Part shown: piece by piece, positions 16,440 to 25,031 of the stretch
Numbering within the stretch: position 1 is the stretch's first letter
Layout: every line of letters begins with the position of its first letter
Assembly: GCF_007993935.1 (NCBI RefSeq)
Contig: NZ_VITY01000006.1
Coordinates: 62,001 to 126,000, forward strand
Direction of reading: 5' to 3'
From: Bradyrhizobium macuxiense
GTDB taxonomy: Bacteria > Pseudomonadota > Alphaproteobacteria > Rhizobiales > Xanthobacteraceae
Length of the DNA stretch: 64,000 nucleotides
The notes under the pieces: model-generated
Told to the model about the DNA's origin: nothing
The model's input: only the letters and a program-made list of their open reading frames with translations
Databases searched by the model: none
Program-made: the position numbers and the translations under genes

Positions 16440-17900
16440 CTAGTTCTTCGGCGGCAGGCCCATCGCCGCGCGATAGGCCGCGAGCTGCTTGGCCCGGCCG
16501 AACTCGTCGGTCAGGCGATTCCACTCCTTCGCCATCGCGTCGAGCGCCGCCTGCGGCGTGGTCTGGCCGGCCAGCGCCTTGCCCAGCTCGATCTCCACCA
16601 CCTCGGTATAGGAGAAATAGCCGGGCAGACGCATGTCGAGCGCGACGTTCTTGGCATTAATGGAGTCCGATTGCGCGCCGAGATATTCCTTGGCCTCTTC
16701 CGGCGAGAAGATCTTGCTCCACAGTTGCAGGTTGGCGGTGTGCGATTTGCGATAGGGATTGACGCCGCTGCCGCCGGTGATCGCCGCCTGCCCGGACACC
16801 TCGGGGCTGGTCAGCGTCTTGACGAAGTCCCACGCCGCCTTCTGGTTCTTGCCGGCCTTCGGCACCGCGATCTGCCAGCCGCCGAACGCCATGAACGGGC
16901 CCGGAAGCACGCTCGGGAATTTATCCCACTTCTTGGTCTTGGCGTTCCAGATCTCGTCCGAGCCAGGCAGCATCGCCGAGCCGACCTTGCCCGAGATCTT
17001 CGACTGCTTCGGGTCGGCGGCGATGACGCCGGTGTCGCCCCAGCCGATCGATTCCGCGACCTGGCCGCCGGCGACCGCCGCGTTCACCTCGCCGAACGAG
17101 AAGTTCAGCGCGTTGGGCGGCCCGAGCTTCGAGGCCCGGATGTATTCCTCGAGCCCCTTCACCCAGCCCGGATTGTTGATCTGCGCGTCCATCGTCTCGG
17201 GATCGAAGAACATCGCGCCCGGATAGTTCGGATTGTTGGCGTAGGCCGCCGCGTGGCTGAAGAAGAACCAGAACTGCTGGCCGCCGCGACGGAACGCTTC
17301 CGCCGTGCCCCACAGGCCCTTGTCGGGCCGCTGGAAGAACTCCGCAATGTCGAGATACTGCTTCCAGGTCTTCGGCGGCGCGAGGTCGTAACCGTATTTG
17401 GCCTTGAACGCGTCCTTCTCCTTGGGATCGCTGAACAGGTCGGTGCGGTACGTATAAGTGTGGACGTCGCCGTCCATCGATTGCGAGTAGATCTTGCCTT
17501 CCCACACCATCAGGCGTTCGCGATAGGCCGGCTCGATATCGTCCCAGTCCTTGCCGGACTGCATCTCCTTCGGCATCTCGCTGAGATAGGGGACGAAGTC
17601 CGGCAGCCAGGCCGGCGCGAAGCTGACGAGGTCGAACGTCGCGTCCGACGCCGTCAGCGATGTCGCGATCTTCGGATAGAGCTCGGACCAGGGAAACTCG
17701 ACGACATTGACCTTGCCGCAGGTCTTCTTGGCCCATTCATCCGCGCCGAGCTTGAGCGCGGAGGCGATATACGGTCCGGTCTGCGACGCCACCGTCAAGG
17801 TGACGCCGGTGTAATCCGGACTACAGGCAGCGTTCGCCTGGCTCGCAACGCCCGCGATCGCGAGCGAGGTGGTCAACATCAGGAACGTCCGTCGCAACAT
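16440..17900 (-). CDS. Carbohydrate ABC transporter substrate-binding protein
   Basis: A 486-residue periplasmic binding protein of the SBP_bac_1 (cluster B) class. It starts with a signal peptide (TFLMLTTSLAIAGVASQANA) and cleavage is expected before ACSPDYTG. It carries the usual aromatic-rich carbohydrate pocket segments (PWSELYPKIATSL, FAPAWLPDFVPYL, FGGWQIAVPKAGKNQKAAWDF). It lies 84 bp before the ATPase gene and 27 bp after the MalG-type permease gene. In this operon the expected ligand is deoxyribose or a related pentose or nucleoside, which is inference from neighbours. Confidence 0.9.
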   Translation of the reverse strand: MLRRTFLMLTTSLAIAGVASQANAACSPDYTGVTLTVASQTGPYIASALKLGADEWAKKTCGKVNVVEFPWSELYPKIATSLTASDATFDLVSFAPAWLPDFVPYLSEMPKEMQSGKDWDDIEPAYRERLMVWEGKIYSQSMDGDVHTYTYRTDLFSDPKEKDAFKAKYGYDLAPPKTWKQYLDIAEFFQRPDKGLWGTAEAFRRGGQQFWFFFSHAAAYANNPNYPGAMFFDPETMDAQINNPGWVKGLEEYIRASKLGPPNALNFSFGEVNAAVAGGQVAESIGWGDTGVIAADPKQSKISGKVGSAMLPGSDEIWNAKTKKWDKFPSVLPGPFMAFGGWQIAVPKAGKNQKAAWDFVKTLTSPEVSGQAAITGGSGVNPYRKSHTANLQLWSKIFSPEEAKEYLGAQSDSINAKNVALDMRLPGYFSYTEVVEIELGKALAGQTTPQAALDAMAKEWNRLTDEFGRAKQLAAYRAAMGLPPKN

Positions 17901-17927
17901 CGTCTAGTCCTCCCTACAAAGTTTTTG

Positions 17928-18965
17928 CTATTTGATGGCCCCGAGCAGCAGGCCCGACTGCATCATCCGGCTGAGCAGGCCCGCCATGATCATCATGGGA
18001 ACGATGGCGACGAGCGCCGCGGCCGAGATCGCCCACCATTCGTCGCCGCGCTGGCTGTTCTGTCCCGCCACCAGAATGGGCAGCGTCTGCCATCTCGAAT
18101 TGGTCAGGAACAGCGCGAACAGAAACTCGTTCCAGACGAAGGCCAGCGTGATCATGAACGTCGCCAGCAGCCCGTTCATCGACATCGGCACCACAATGCC
18201 GATGAAGATGCGCCAGCTCGGCACGTTGTCGACCATCGCGGCTTCCTCGACCTCGATCGGGATCGCCTCGAAGAAGTCTCGCATCAGCCAGACCACGATC
18301 GGCAGCGAGAATGCGACGTAGCACAGCGTCAGGCCGACATAGCTGTCGATGAGCTGGAAACCCAGCCGGCCGATCTCGCTGTAGAGCAGATACAGCGCGA
18401 AGGCCGTGACGATCGGCGGAAACATGCGCTGGCTCACGAACCAGAACAGGATGTCCTCATTGCCGAGGATCGGTCCGGGCAGCGGCAGGCGATTGGCGAC
18501 GACGGCTGCGATCAGCGCGATCGGAAAGGCGAGCAGAAGTGCCTGCGGGCGGGTCAATCCGAACGTCGCGTTGAAGAGCAGGTAGAAGCCGAGCGCGAGC
18601 AGGAAGAACACCAGGCCCGCACCGAACCGGACCTTGAACTCGAACCGCACCAGCGCATAGGCCGCCATCGCACCGATCGCGGTGGCGATCGCCGCCGCCG
18701 ATAGGCCGACGATGGTCGAGTTCAGGAAGGTACGGAAGAACTCGCCGCGGATCCCCTGATAGAGATCGATGAAGGGCTGCAGGGTCGGCGTGAAGTCGAT
18801 GAACGGCAGATAGGTCGGCCCGCCGACGACGCCCGGCGGCGTCTTGAACGCGGTCACGACCACCCAATACAGCGGAAACACCGTGATCAGGCACCAGGCG
18901 AGAACGCCGACCGCGACCAGCCGGCGGCTCCATGGCGACAGTCCGGTCAAGCCCTGTCCGCTCAT
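17928..18965 (-). CDS. Carbohydrate ABC transporter permease (MalG type)
   Basis: A 345-residue inner-membrane permease with about seven hydrophobic segments, longer than the usual ~280 residues because of extra N-terminal membrane segments. The EAA loop that docks the ATPase is visible in the phrase EEAAMVDNVPSWRIFIGIVVP. The start at 18965 overlaps the stop of the preceding permease gene by four bases (ATGA), a standard coupling arrangement. A longer frame to 19385 exists but runs through the neighbouring gene and is spurious. Confidence 0.9.
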   Translation of the reverse strand: MSGQGLTGLSPWSRRLVAVGVLAWCLITVFPLYWVVVTAFKTPPGVVGGPTYLPFIDFTPTLQPFIDLYQGIRGEFFRTFLNSTIVGLSAAAIATAIGAMAAYALVRFEFKVRFGAGLVFFLLALGFYLLFNATFGLTRPQALLLAFPIALIAAVVANRLPLPGPILGNEDILFWFVSQRMFPPIVTAFALYLLYSEIGRLGFQLIDSYVGLTLCYVAFSLPIVVWLMRDFFEAIPIEVEEAAMVDNVPSWRIFIGIVVPMSMNGLLATFMITLAFVWNEFLFALFLTNSRWQTLPILVAGQNSQRGDEWWAISAAALVAIVPMMIMAGLLSRMMQSGLLLGAIK

Positions 18966-19837
18966 CGGCGCTTCTCCAGATGCGGCCGCAGCAGCGCCAG
19001 ATAGGTGACGCCGATGATCGTGATCGCGATCAGGAACAGGAAGCTGAGTGCCGACGTGTAGCCGAGATTGAACTTCTTGAAGCCTTCCTGATAGGCGAAC
19101 AGCGTCAGCGTCTCGGTGTCGACGCCCGGCCCGCCGCCCGTCATCACGAACACCGTGTCCATGATCTTGTAGCTCTCGATCAGGCGGATGAAGACGACCG
19201 CGGCCGAGATCGGCAGCATCATCGGAAAGGTGATGCCCCAGAACTGCTGCCAGGCGCTGGCATTCTCCAATTCGGCGGCCTCGTAGACATCTTCGGGAAG
19301 CGTTTGCAGGCCGGCCAGCATCATCAGGATAACGAACGGCGTCCATTGCCAGACCTCGACCGCAATGATGCAGGCGAGTGCCCAATGTCCATTGGTGAGG
19401 AACGGCAGATTGACCAGGCCGAACTTCGACAGGAACTGGTTGAGCGGTCCCATGGTCGGGTTGAACATCATGCGCGCCACCAGCGCGACCGCCACCGGCG
19501 CCAGCAGCATCGGCAGCAGCAAGGCGACCCGAAACAGCCGCTCGCCCGGCACGCGCGCGTTGAGCGCCAGCGCAACGCCGAACCCAATCGCGTATTGCAG
19601 GGCGACCGCGATGAAGGCGATCAACGTCGTCGTGAAGAGCGCACTCCAGAACCGCGGCTCCTGCAACAGCGTCGCATAATTGCCGAGCCAGACGACGCGC
19701 GGCGGGATCGGTGGAATCAGGCGATAGCTGAGGAAGCTCGTGGTGAGCGAATAGATCAACGGAAAGATCGAGATCGCCAGCACGACGAGCACCGCCGGCC
19801 AGATGAAGACATGCTTGATCGGATCGTTCCGCATCAT
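18962..19837 (-). CDS. Carbohydrate ABC transporter permease (MalF type)
   Basis: A 291-residue permease with six membrane segments, beginning MMRNDPIKHVFIWPAVLVVL. The EAA loop is in EAAELENASAWQQFWGITFP. It pairs with the MalG-type permease that overlaps its 3' end. It starts 7 bp after the stop of the upstream sugar kinase gene, which ties transport and phosphorylation into one transcript. Confidence 0.9.
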   Translation of the reverse strand: MMRNDPIKHVFIWPAVLVVLAISIFPLIYSLTTSFLSYRLIPPIPPRVVWLGNYATLLQEPRFWSALFTTTLIAFIAVALQYAIGFGVALALNARVPGERLFRVALLLPMLLAPVAVALVARMMFNPTMGPLNQFLSKFGLVNLPFLTNGHWALACIIAVEVWQWTPFVILMMLAGLQTLPEDVYEAAELENASAWQQFWGITFPMMLPISAAVVFIRLIESYKIMDTVFVMTGGGPGVDTETLTLFAYQEGFKKFNLGYTSALSFLFLIAITIIGVTYLALLRPHLEKRR

Positions 19838-19844
19838 CGCGCGA

Positions 19845-20768
19845 TCATCCCTTCAGCAGCGCTTCAATCTCTGCACGCTGCGGCATTGCGGGCGCGGTGC
19901 CCGGCCGGGTCACCGAGATTCCCGCGGTGGCCGAACCGAAGCGCGCAGCCTCGAGCGGATCGACACCGTCCGCGAGCGCCGCCGCGAAGCCGCCGACGAA
20001 GGCATCGCCCGCACCGGTGGTTTCGACCACCTTGCCGGCGGCAAACGGCGGCACATGCAGCGAGCGATCCCGCGAATGGAACAGCGCGCCGCGCTCGCCA
20101 AGCGTGATCAGCGCGGTGCCGGCGCCTTTCGCCAGCAACGCATCGCCGGCCCGTCGGGCGCCGGCGAGGTCGCCGACCGCGATCCCGGTCAGCGCTTCGG
20201 CTTCGGTCTCGTTGGGGACGACATAATCGCACAGCGCAAACAAGCCAGCGTCGAACTTGATCGCCGGCGCCGGATTGAACACCGTGATGCTGCCGGCGGC
20301 GCGCGCGATCTCGAGCCCTCGAAATGCCGCATCGACCGGCTGTTCGAGCTGCGTCACGAACACGCTGGAGTTACGAATGGCGTCCGCCACCGCATCGACA
20401 TCGGCCGGGCTGATCCCGCCCGCCGCGCCCGGCACCACGATGATCGCGTTGTCGCCGCGCGTCTCGTGGACGTAGATGAACGCCGCGCCGGTCGGCGCGT
20501 CCGCCGTTTTCGCCACGCGCGGCCGGATTCCCTCGGCCTCCCAGGTCTTGACCGCAAGCTCGCCGAAGGCGTCGCTGCCGATCCGCGAGATGAAGCTCAC
20601 GCTGGCGCCGGCCCTTGCTGCCGCGACAGCCTGGTTGGATCCCTTGCCGCCGGGGCCCATGGCGAATCCCGATCCGGCGATGGTCTCGCCGATCGCCGGC
20701 ATGTTGCCGGCGCGGAATGCGAGGTCGACGACGAACACGCCGAGGACGGCGACGCCATTCTTGCTCAT
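19845..20768 (-). CDS. PfkB-family sugar kinase, ribokinase/deoxyribokinase-like
   Basis: A 307-residue kinase of the ribokinase fold. It has the N-terminal substrate signature GPGGKGSNQAVAAARAG and the C-terminal signature with the catalytic aspartate, ETTGAGDAFVGGFAAAL. Ribokinases phosphorylate a pentose at O5 with ATP. In an operon with deoxyribose-phosphate aldolase, I infer 2-deoxyribose as substrate (deoxyribokinase activity), but ribose cannot be excluded from sequence alone. The start at 20768 (MSKNGVAVLG) is preferred over a frame extension to 20837, which would overlap fucU. Confidence 0.88.
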   Translation of the reverse strand: MSKNGVAVLGVFVVDLAFRAGNMPAIGETIAGSGFAMGPGGKGSNQAVAAARAGASVSFISRIGSDAFGELAVKTWEAEGIRPRVAKTADAPTGAAFIYVHETRGDNAIIVVPGAAGGISPADVDAVADAIRNSSVFVTQLEQPVDAAFRGLEIARAAGSITVFNPAPAIKFDAGLFALCDYVVPNETEAEALTGIAVGDLAGARRAGDALLAKGAGTALITLGERGALFHSRDRSLHVPPFAAGKVVETTGAGDAFVGGFAAALADGVDPLEAARFGSATAGISVTRPGTAPAMPQRAEIEALLKG

Positions 20769-20772
20769 CTCG

Positions 20773-21228
20773 TCACTCCCCGTCCGGCGCGATGACGCCC
20801 TTGGTGAGCAGGAAGCAGCCGTAGAACCGGCGCTCACCGGTCGCGATCACGCAATAGGCCGTCTTGGCCTTCTCGTAAAAAGCATGGCGCTCGACGCCGA
20901 CCAGCGGCCAGGATCGTCCCTCGGCGTGGTCGATCGCGGCCTGCACCTCGCGCTGCACGGGAGGTACTTCCTGCGGCTGGCCGACAATCTCCATGCGGCT
21001 CGCGGCATCGTCGACGAAGGTATCGAGCGGCATCACCGAGAGCACGGCTTCGACCGCCTTGGCGGCGCTCACATTGTCGATGCGCAGCAACTTGCCAAGC
21101 GCGGTCTGGCGCGCGATCGAGTCGGCCGGAAAATTGGTGTCGCACACCACCAGGCGATCACCGTGCCCCATCGCCCGCAGGGCATAGAGCACGTCGGCAT
21201 TGAGCAGCGGATTGATGCCCTTGAGCAT
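20773..21228 (-). CDS. RbsD/FucU-family sugar mutarotase
   Basis: A 151-residue protein of the RbsD/FucU family, which interconverts anomers or ring forms of monosaccharides so that the correct form reaches the kinase. The N-terminus MLKGINPLLNADVLYALRAM resembles L-fucose mutarotase more than D-ribose pyranase. The catalytic histidine is expected in the following MGHGDRLVV (residue 44). Its stop is 4 bp before the kinase start, so the two are coupled. The 5' side has a 144-bp gap containing a palindromic repeat (21323-21376). Confidence 0.88.
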   Translation of the reverse strand: MLKGINPLLNADVLYALRAMGHGDRLVVCDTNFPADSIARQTALGKLLRIDNVSAAKAVEAVLSVMPLDTFVDDAASRMEIVGQPQEVPPVQREVQAAIDHAEGRSWPLVGVERHAFYEKAKTAYCVIATGERRFYGCFLLTKGVIAPDGE

Positions 21229-21322
21229 GTTGCGTCCCTCCCTCGTCTTCAAAATCGCCGGACTCTGACGGTCCGGATTCCCCACCGATATCACCGCAAG
21301 ATGACGTCGCTCGATTCCAGTT

Positions 21323-21376
21323 TTGACACGTTTTCCTCACGCGAACCGGTACCCACTTCGCTCGGAAACGCTCTAG
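21323..21376. repeat. Dispersed repeat family C, copy 1
   Basis: On the minus strand this reads CTAGAGCGTTTCCGAG, then CGAAGTGGGTACCGG, TTCGCGTGAGGAAAAC and GTGTCAA. A near-identical unit in the opposite orientation is at 49275-49325. The first CTAG supplies the TAG stop codon of the aldehyde dehydrogenase gene (21373-21375). Confidence 0.8.
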
Positions 21377-23757
21377 TCGCCATACGGAATCCAGATGTTC
21401 TTCACCTGCACGGCATGGCGAAGCAGGATCGGGCCCTCGCTCGCGGCCTTGTCGTACCAGTCGAGCGCGAGGCCGTGATCGACCAGCGTCCGCTTGAGAT
21501 TTCCGATCGAGAGACGCTCGGCGGCCGCCGACGCGTCCTGCGATCCGAACGCCCAGAGCGCGTCGACATCGTCGTGCTCGGCAAGCACCTTGACCAGTTC
21601 GCCGCGATCGCCGGTGACGATGTTGACGACGCCACCCGGCACATCAGACGTCTCGAGCACCTGGTAGAAATCGGTCGCAGCGAGCGGATGCCGCTCGCTC
21701 GGCACGGCGACCACCCGGTTGCCCATCGCGACCAGCGGCGCCACCAGGCTGATGAAGGCGAGCAGCGGCGCCTCGTCGGGACAGGCGACACCGACCACGC
21801 CGATCGGCTCGTGCATCGCGAGCGCCACGCCGCGCAGCGGCGGCGCGTGCACGGATCCCTCGAATTTATCGGCCCAGGCGCCATAACTGAACAGCCGCTC
21901 GATACTCGCATCGACTTCCCCGCGCGCCTTTGCCGACGAGACGCCGGTCATGTCGGCGATGCGGCGGGTGAACTCGTCGCCGCGCGCCGACAGATTCTCG
22001 GCAAGGTAGTAGAGGATCTGGGCGCGATTATGCGCCGTCGCCCGCGCCCATGATTCGGCGGCGCGCGCCGCGGCCACCGCATTGCGGATATCCTTGCGAT
22101 TGCCCTCACCGGCTTCGCCGAGGCGCCGGCCCTTTGGCGACAGCACCGCGCGCGAATAATTGCCGTCCGGACGGACCTGCTTGCCGCCGACGAACAGTTT
22201 TGCCGTTCGATCGATCGGCGGCACGTCGAATCCAGCGCTGGCGCCGGACGCAATCGGCAGCGGCGACGCCTTGGGCCGCGCCTTGCGCCCACTCCAGGCC
22301 TTCGGCTTGAGATATTCGACCATGCCTTCGCGGCCGCCCTCGCGGCCGAAGCCGGACTCGCGATAGCCGCCGAAACCGACGCTGGCGTCGAACAGGTTGG
22401 TGGCGTTGACCCAGACTACCCCGGCCAGCAGCTTCGGCGCGATGTCGAGCGCAAGACCAATCGTCTCGCTCCACACGCTGGCGGCAAGGCCGTAGCGCGT
22501 GTTGTTGGCGAGCATGACGGCCTCGTCGGGCGTGCGGAACGTCATCGCAACCAGGACCGGACCGAAGATCTCCTCGGTCGCAACCGTCGAGGACGGATGC
22601 ACGTTCCAGAGCAGCGTCGGCGGATAGAAACATCCCTCCGCCGGCATCGCGCCGGGCGTCTGATATTTCTCGGCGCCTTCCTTCACGCCGGTCTCGACCA
22701 GCGCCTTGATCCGCTCGAGCTGCACCGGGGCTACCACCGCGCCCATGTCGATCGCCTTGTCGAGCGGCATGCCGACGCGAAGCGTCGACATGCGGCGGAT
22801 CAGGCGCCTGCGGAAGGTCTCCGCAATCCCCTCCTGCAGCAGCAGCCGCGATCCGGCGCAGCAGACCTGACCCTGGTTGAACCAGATCGCATCGACCACG
22901 CCTTCCACCGCGCCATCGATGTCGGCATCGTCGAACACGATGAACGGCGACTTGCCGCCGAGTTCGAGCGTCAGCGATTTGCCGGTGCCTGCGGTCGTCT
23001 GACGGATCAGCCGTCCGACCTCGGTCGATCCAGTAAAGGCGATCTTGTCGACGGGACTTTCGACCAGCAACGCACCGGTCGCGCCATCGCCGGTGACGAC
23101 GTTCAGCACGCCCGGCGGCAGGCCGGCCTCGGCCGAGAGTTCGGCGAACAGCAGCGCGGTGAGCGAGGTGAACTCCGCCGGCTTCAGCACCACCGTATTG
23201 CCGGCGGCAAGTGCCGGCGCGATCTTCCAGGCCAGCATCAGCAGCGGGAAATTCCACGGGATGATCTGCCCGATCACGCCGATCGGCACCTGATCGGCGA
23301 ATTCCCGCTCCTGCAACTGCGCCCAGCCGGCGTGATAGTAGAAATGGCGCGCGGCGAGCGGCACGTCGAGATCGCGGGTCTCGCGGATCGGCTTGCCGTT
23401 GTCGATCGCCTCCAGCACGGCGAACAGCCGGGCGTGACGCTGCAGCATGCGCGCCAGTGCATAGAGATGACGCGCGCGGCCGTGACCGCCAAGCTTGGCC
23501 CACGCAACCTGCGCGGTGCGCGCGGCGTGGACCGCCGCCTCGACGTCGGCAGCCGCACCCTGCGCAATGCGCGCCAGCGCCTTGCCGGTGGCGGGCTCGA
23601 TCGTGGTGAGGTGCTTGCCCGCATGCGGCGCGGTGAACTTGCCGGCGATGAAATGCCCGAACGTGGCGCCGTGCCGCGCCAGCCAGGCGCGCGCCTCGCC
23701 GTCCGCCTCGGGCGCGGGGCCGTACTCCATGGTCTCGAAATAATTTGCGACGCTCAT
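21373..23757 (-). CDS. Aldehyde dehydrogenase with a second, truncated ALDH domain (ALDH16-like)
   Basis: A 794-residue protein. Residues ~30-490 are a complete NAD(P)-dependent aldehyde dehydrogenase: FTGSTEVG (241-248), general base Glu265 in LELGGKSP, and nucleophile Cys299 in FNQGQVCCAGSR. Residues ~510-794 repeat the N-terminal (cofactor-binding) half of the fold (phrases AVAAARAAESWARATAHNR and HEPIGVVGVACPDEAPLLAF) but end before a catalytic cysteine appears, so only the first domain should be active. This is the layout of ALDH16A1-like proteins. It starts 10 bp after deoC; I infer that it oxidises the acetaldehyde released by DeoC. Confidence 0.88.
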   Translation of the reverse strand: MSVANYFETMEYGPAPEADGEARAWLARHGATFGHFIAGKFTAPHAGKHLTTIEPATGKALARIAQGAAADVEAAVHAARTAQVAWAKLGGHGRARHLYALARMLQRHARLFAVLEAIDNGKPIRETRDLDVPLAARHFYYHAGWAQLQEREFADQVPIGVIGQIIPWNFPLLMLAWKIAPALAAGNTVVLKPAEFTSLTALLFAELSAEAGLPPGVLNVVTGDGATGALLVESPVDKIAFTGSTEVGRLIRQTTAGTGKSLTLELGGKSPFIVFDDADIDGAVEGVVDAIWFNQGQVCCAGSRLLLQEGIAETFRRRLIRRMSTLRVGMPLDKAIDMGAVVAPVQLERIKALVETGVKEGAEKYQTPGAMPAEGCFYPPTLLWNVHPSSTVATEEIFGPVLVAMTFRTPDEAVMLANNTRYGLAASVWSETIGLALDIAPKLLAGVVWVNATNLFDASVGFGGYRESGFGREGGREGMVEYLKPKAWSGRKARPKASPLPIASGASAGFDVPPIDRTAKLFVGGKQVRPDGNYSRAVLSPKGRRLGEAGEGNRKDIRNAVAAARAAESWARATAHNRAQILYYLAENLSARGDEFTRRIADMTGVSSAKARGEVDASIERLFSYGAWADKFEGSVHAPPLRGVALAMHEPIGVVGVACPDEAPLLAFISLVAPLVAMGNRVVAVPSERHPLAATDFYQVLETSDVPGGVVNIVTGDRGELVKVLAEHDDVDALWAFGSQDASAAAERLSIGNLKRTLVDHGLALDWYDKAASEGPILLRHAVQVKNIWIPYGD

Positions 23758-23767
23758 CGCTGGAGTC

Positions 23768-24793
23768 TCATCCCACGGGGTGGCGGTTGAAAGCCGAATA
23801 GTGGCCGGTCACGTGATGCTCGAGCTGCCGCTCGATATCGGCAAGCAGGCTGGAGGCGCCGATGCGGAACAGATCCGGCTCGAGCCAGTCGCGTCCCAGT
23901 TCCTCTTTCATCAGGAACTGATAGTTGAGCACGTCCTTTGCCGTCGAGATTCCGCCGGCCGGCTTGAAGCCGATCTTGAAGCCGGTGCGCTCCTGGTAGA
24001 CACGGATCATCCGCAGCATCGCCAGCGTCACCGGCAGCGTGGCATTGACGCCTTCCTTGCCGGTCGAGGTCTTGATGAAATCGGCACCGGCCATCATGCA
24101 GACCATCGATGCCTTGGCGACATTGCGCAACGTCTTGAGATCGCCGGTCGCCAGGATCGTCTTCAGATGCGCGTTGTCGCAGACGGCGCGGAAATCCTGG
24201 ACCTCGGCGTAAAGCGTCCGCCAGTCGCCGGTCAGCACATGCTCGCGCGTGATGACGATGTCGATCTCCTTCGCGCCGTCGCGCACCGATGCCTCGATCT
24301 CCTTCAGCTTCAGTTCGTGGGGGATCAGCCCCGCCGGGAATCCGGTCGAGACCGCAGCGACCGGGATGCCGGATCCAGCGAGCGCTTCGACGGCCGTGCG
24401 GACGAACCGATGGTAGACACAGACCGCGCCGGTATGCAGCTCGCGCCCGGCAAAGCCAAGCCGCTCGAGAAGGTCGCCGCGCACGGGCGCCTTGGCCTTG
24501 GCGCAGAGGCGCTTCACCCGCTCGGTCGTATCGTCGCCGTTGAGCGTCGTGAGGTCGATGCAGGTGATCGCCTTGAGCAGCCACGCCGCCTGCGCGTCCT
24601 TCTTGACCGTACGACGGCCCGGCAGGCTCGCGACCCGCCGTTCGGCGGCCGACAGATTGATCCTGATCTCGTCGACCCAATCCAGATCGAGCGCGCGGCC
24701 GCTGTTGCGCGCGAGCTGCTGCGGATGCCCGCCGGGGGAAGACGGCAGCGCGGTCAATACGGACGGATTCTGGATGAAGACGCTCTGCGTCAT
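23768..24793 (-). CDS. deoC: Deoxyribose-phosphate aldolase
   Basis: A 341-residue class I aldolase that splits 2-deoxyribose-5-phosphate into glyceraldehyde-3-phosphate and acetaldehyde. The Schiff-base lysine is Lys241 in DFIKTSTGK and the second active-site lysine is Lys277 in FKPAGGI; CIDLTTLNGDDT near 78-89 matches the substrate strand. The protein is longer than E. coli DeoC (~259) because of an N-terminal extension. The start at 24793 (MTQSVFIQNP) lacks a strong ribosome binding site; the only good one upstream belongs to a 16-codon frame at 24811-24861. It heads the catabolic and transport operon. Confidence 0.9.
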   Translation of the reverse strand: MTQSVFIQNPSVLTALPSSPGGHPQQLARNSGRALDLDWVDEIRINLSAAERRVASLPGRRTVKKDAQAAWLLKAITCIDLTTLNGDDTTERVKRLCAKAKAPVRGDLLERLGFAGRELHTGAVCVYHRFVRTAVEALAGSGIPVAAVSTGFPAGLIPHELKLKEIEASVRDGAKEIDIVITREHVLTGDWRTLYAEVQDFRAVCDNAHLKTILATGDLKTLRNVAKASMVCMMAGADFIKTSTGKEGVNATLPVTLAMLRMIRVYQERTGFKIGFKPAGGISTAKDVLNYQFLMKEELGRDWLEPDLFRIGASSLLADIERQLEHHVTGHYSAFNRHPVG

Positions 24794-24810
24794 GGAAGCG
24801 CCGTGCGGTC

Positions 24811-24861
24811 CTAGCGAATCGACGAGATCGGCAGATAGACTGAATGTGTCGATCGCAACAT
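24811..24861 (-). CDS. Possible 16-residue leader peptide upstream of deoC
   Basis: The ATG at 24861 follows GGGGAGGA with a 4-base gap, the best ribosome binding site in this region, yet the frame closes at a TAG (24813-24811) after MLRSTHSVYLPISSIR. It is out of frame with deoC, whose start lies 17 bases further on. It could be a translated leader coupling ribosomes to deoC, or the remains of an old start. There is no independent support beyond the ribosome binding site. Confidence 0.3.
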   Translation of the reverse strand: MLRSTHSVYLPISSIR

Positions 24862-24946
24862 GTGATCCTCCCCTGACCTTGCCGCTGGGTTTGCTACCTG
24901 CCGAGGAACGACATCGTCCCGACGTCAGATGAGCTGCCAAACTGGA

Positions 24947-24967
24947 TGTTATTATTGTAACAAGTTG
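24947..24967. promoter_or_regulatory. Candidate DeoR operator upstream of deoC/deoR
   Basis: TGTTATTATTGTAACA (24947-24962) is an inverted repeat, TGTTA-N6-TAACA, in the 238-bp gap between the divergent deoC and DeoR genes. A sequence matching 16 of 21 positions is at 29779-29799 before the second transporter operon. The shared AT-rich motif in an otherwise GC-rich region points to a common regulator. Confidence 0.5.
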
Positions 24968-25031
24968 ACGTTGCTAAACTCACAACATTGTAAGATCATT
25001 GTCAATCAGATAAGCAAGCTCGGCGACAAAA

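Noticed and set aside
16671..18704. Plus-strand open frame of 677 codons over the sugar transporter genes
   Set aside because: Antisense to binding protein and permease genes with clear motifs; no protein-like features.
17928..19385. Extended reading of the MalG-type permease back to 19385
   Set aside because: The extra N-terminus overlaps the MalF-type gene and is not membrane-like; the ATGA junction at 18962-18965 marks the start.
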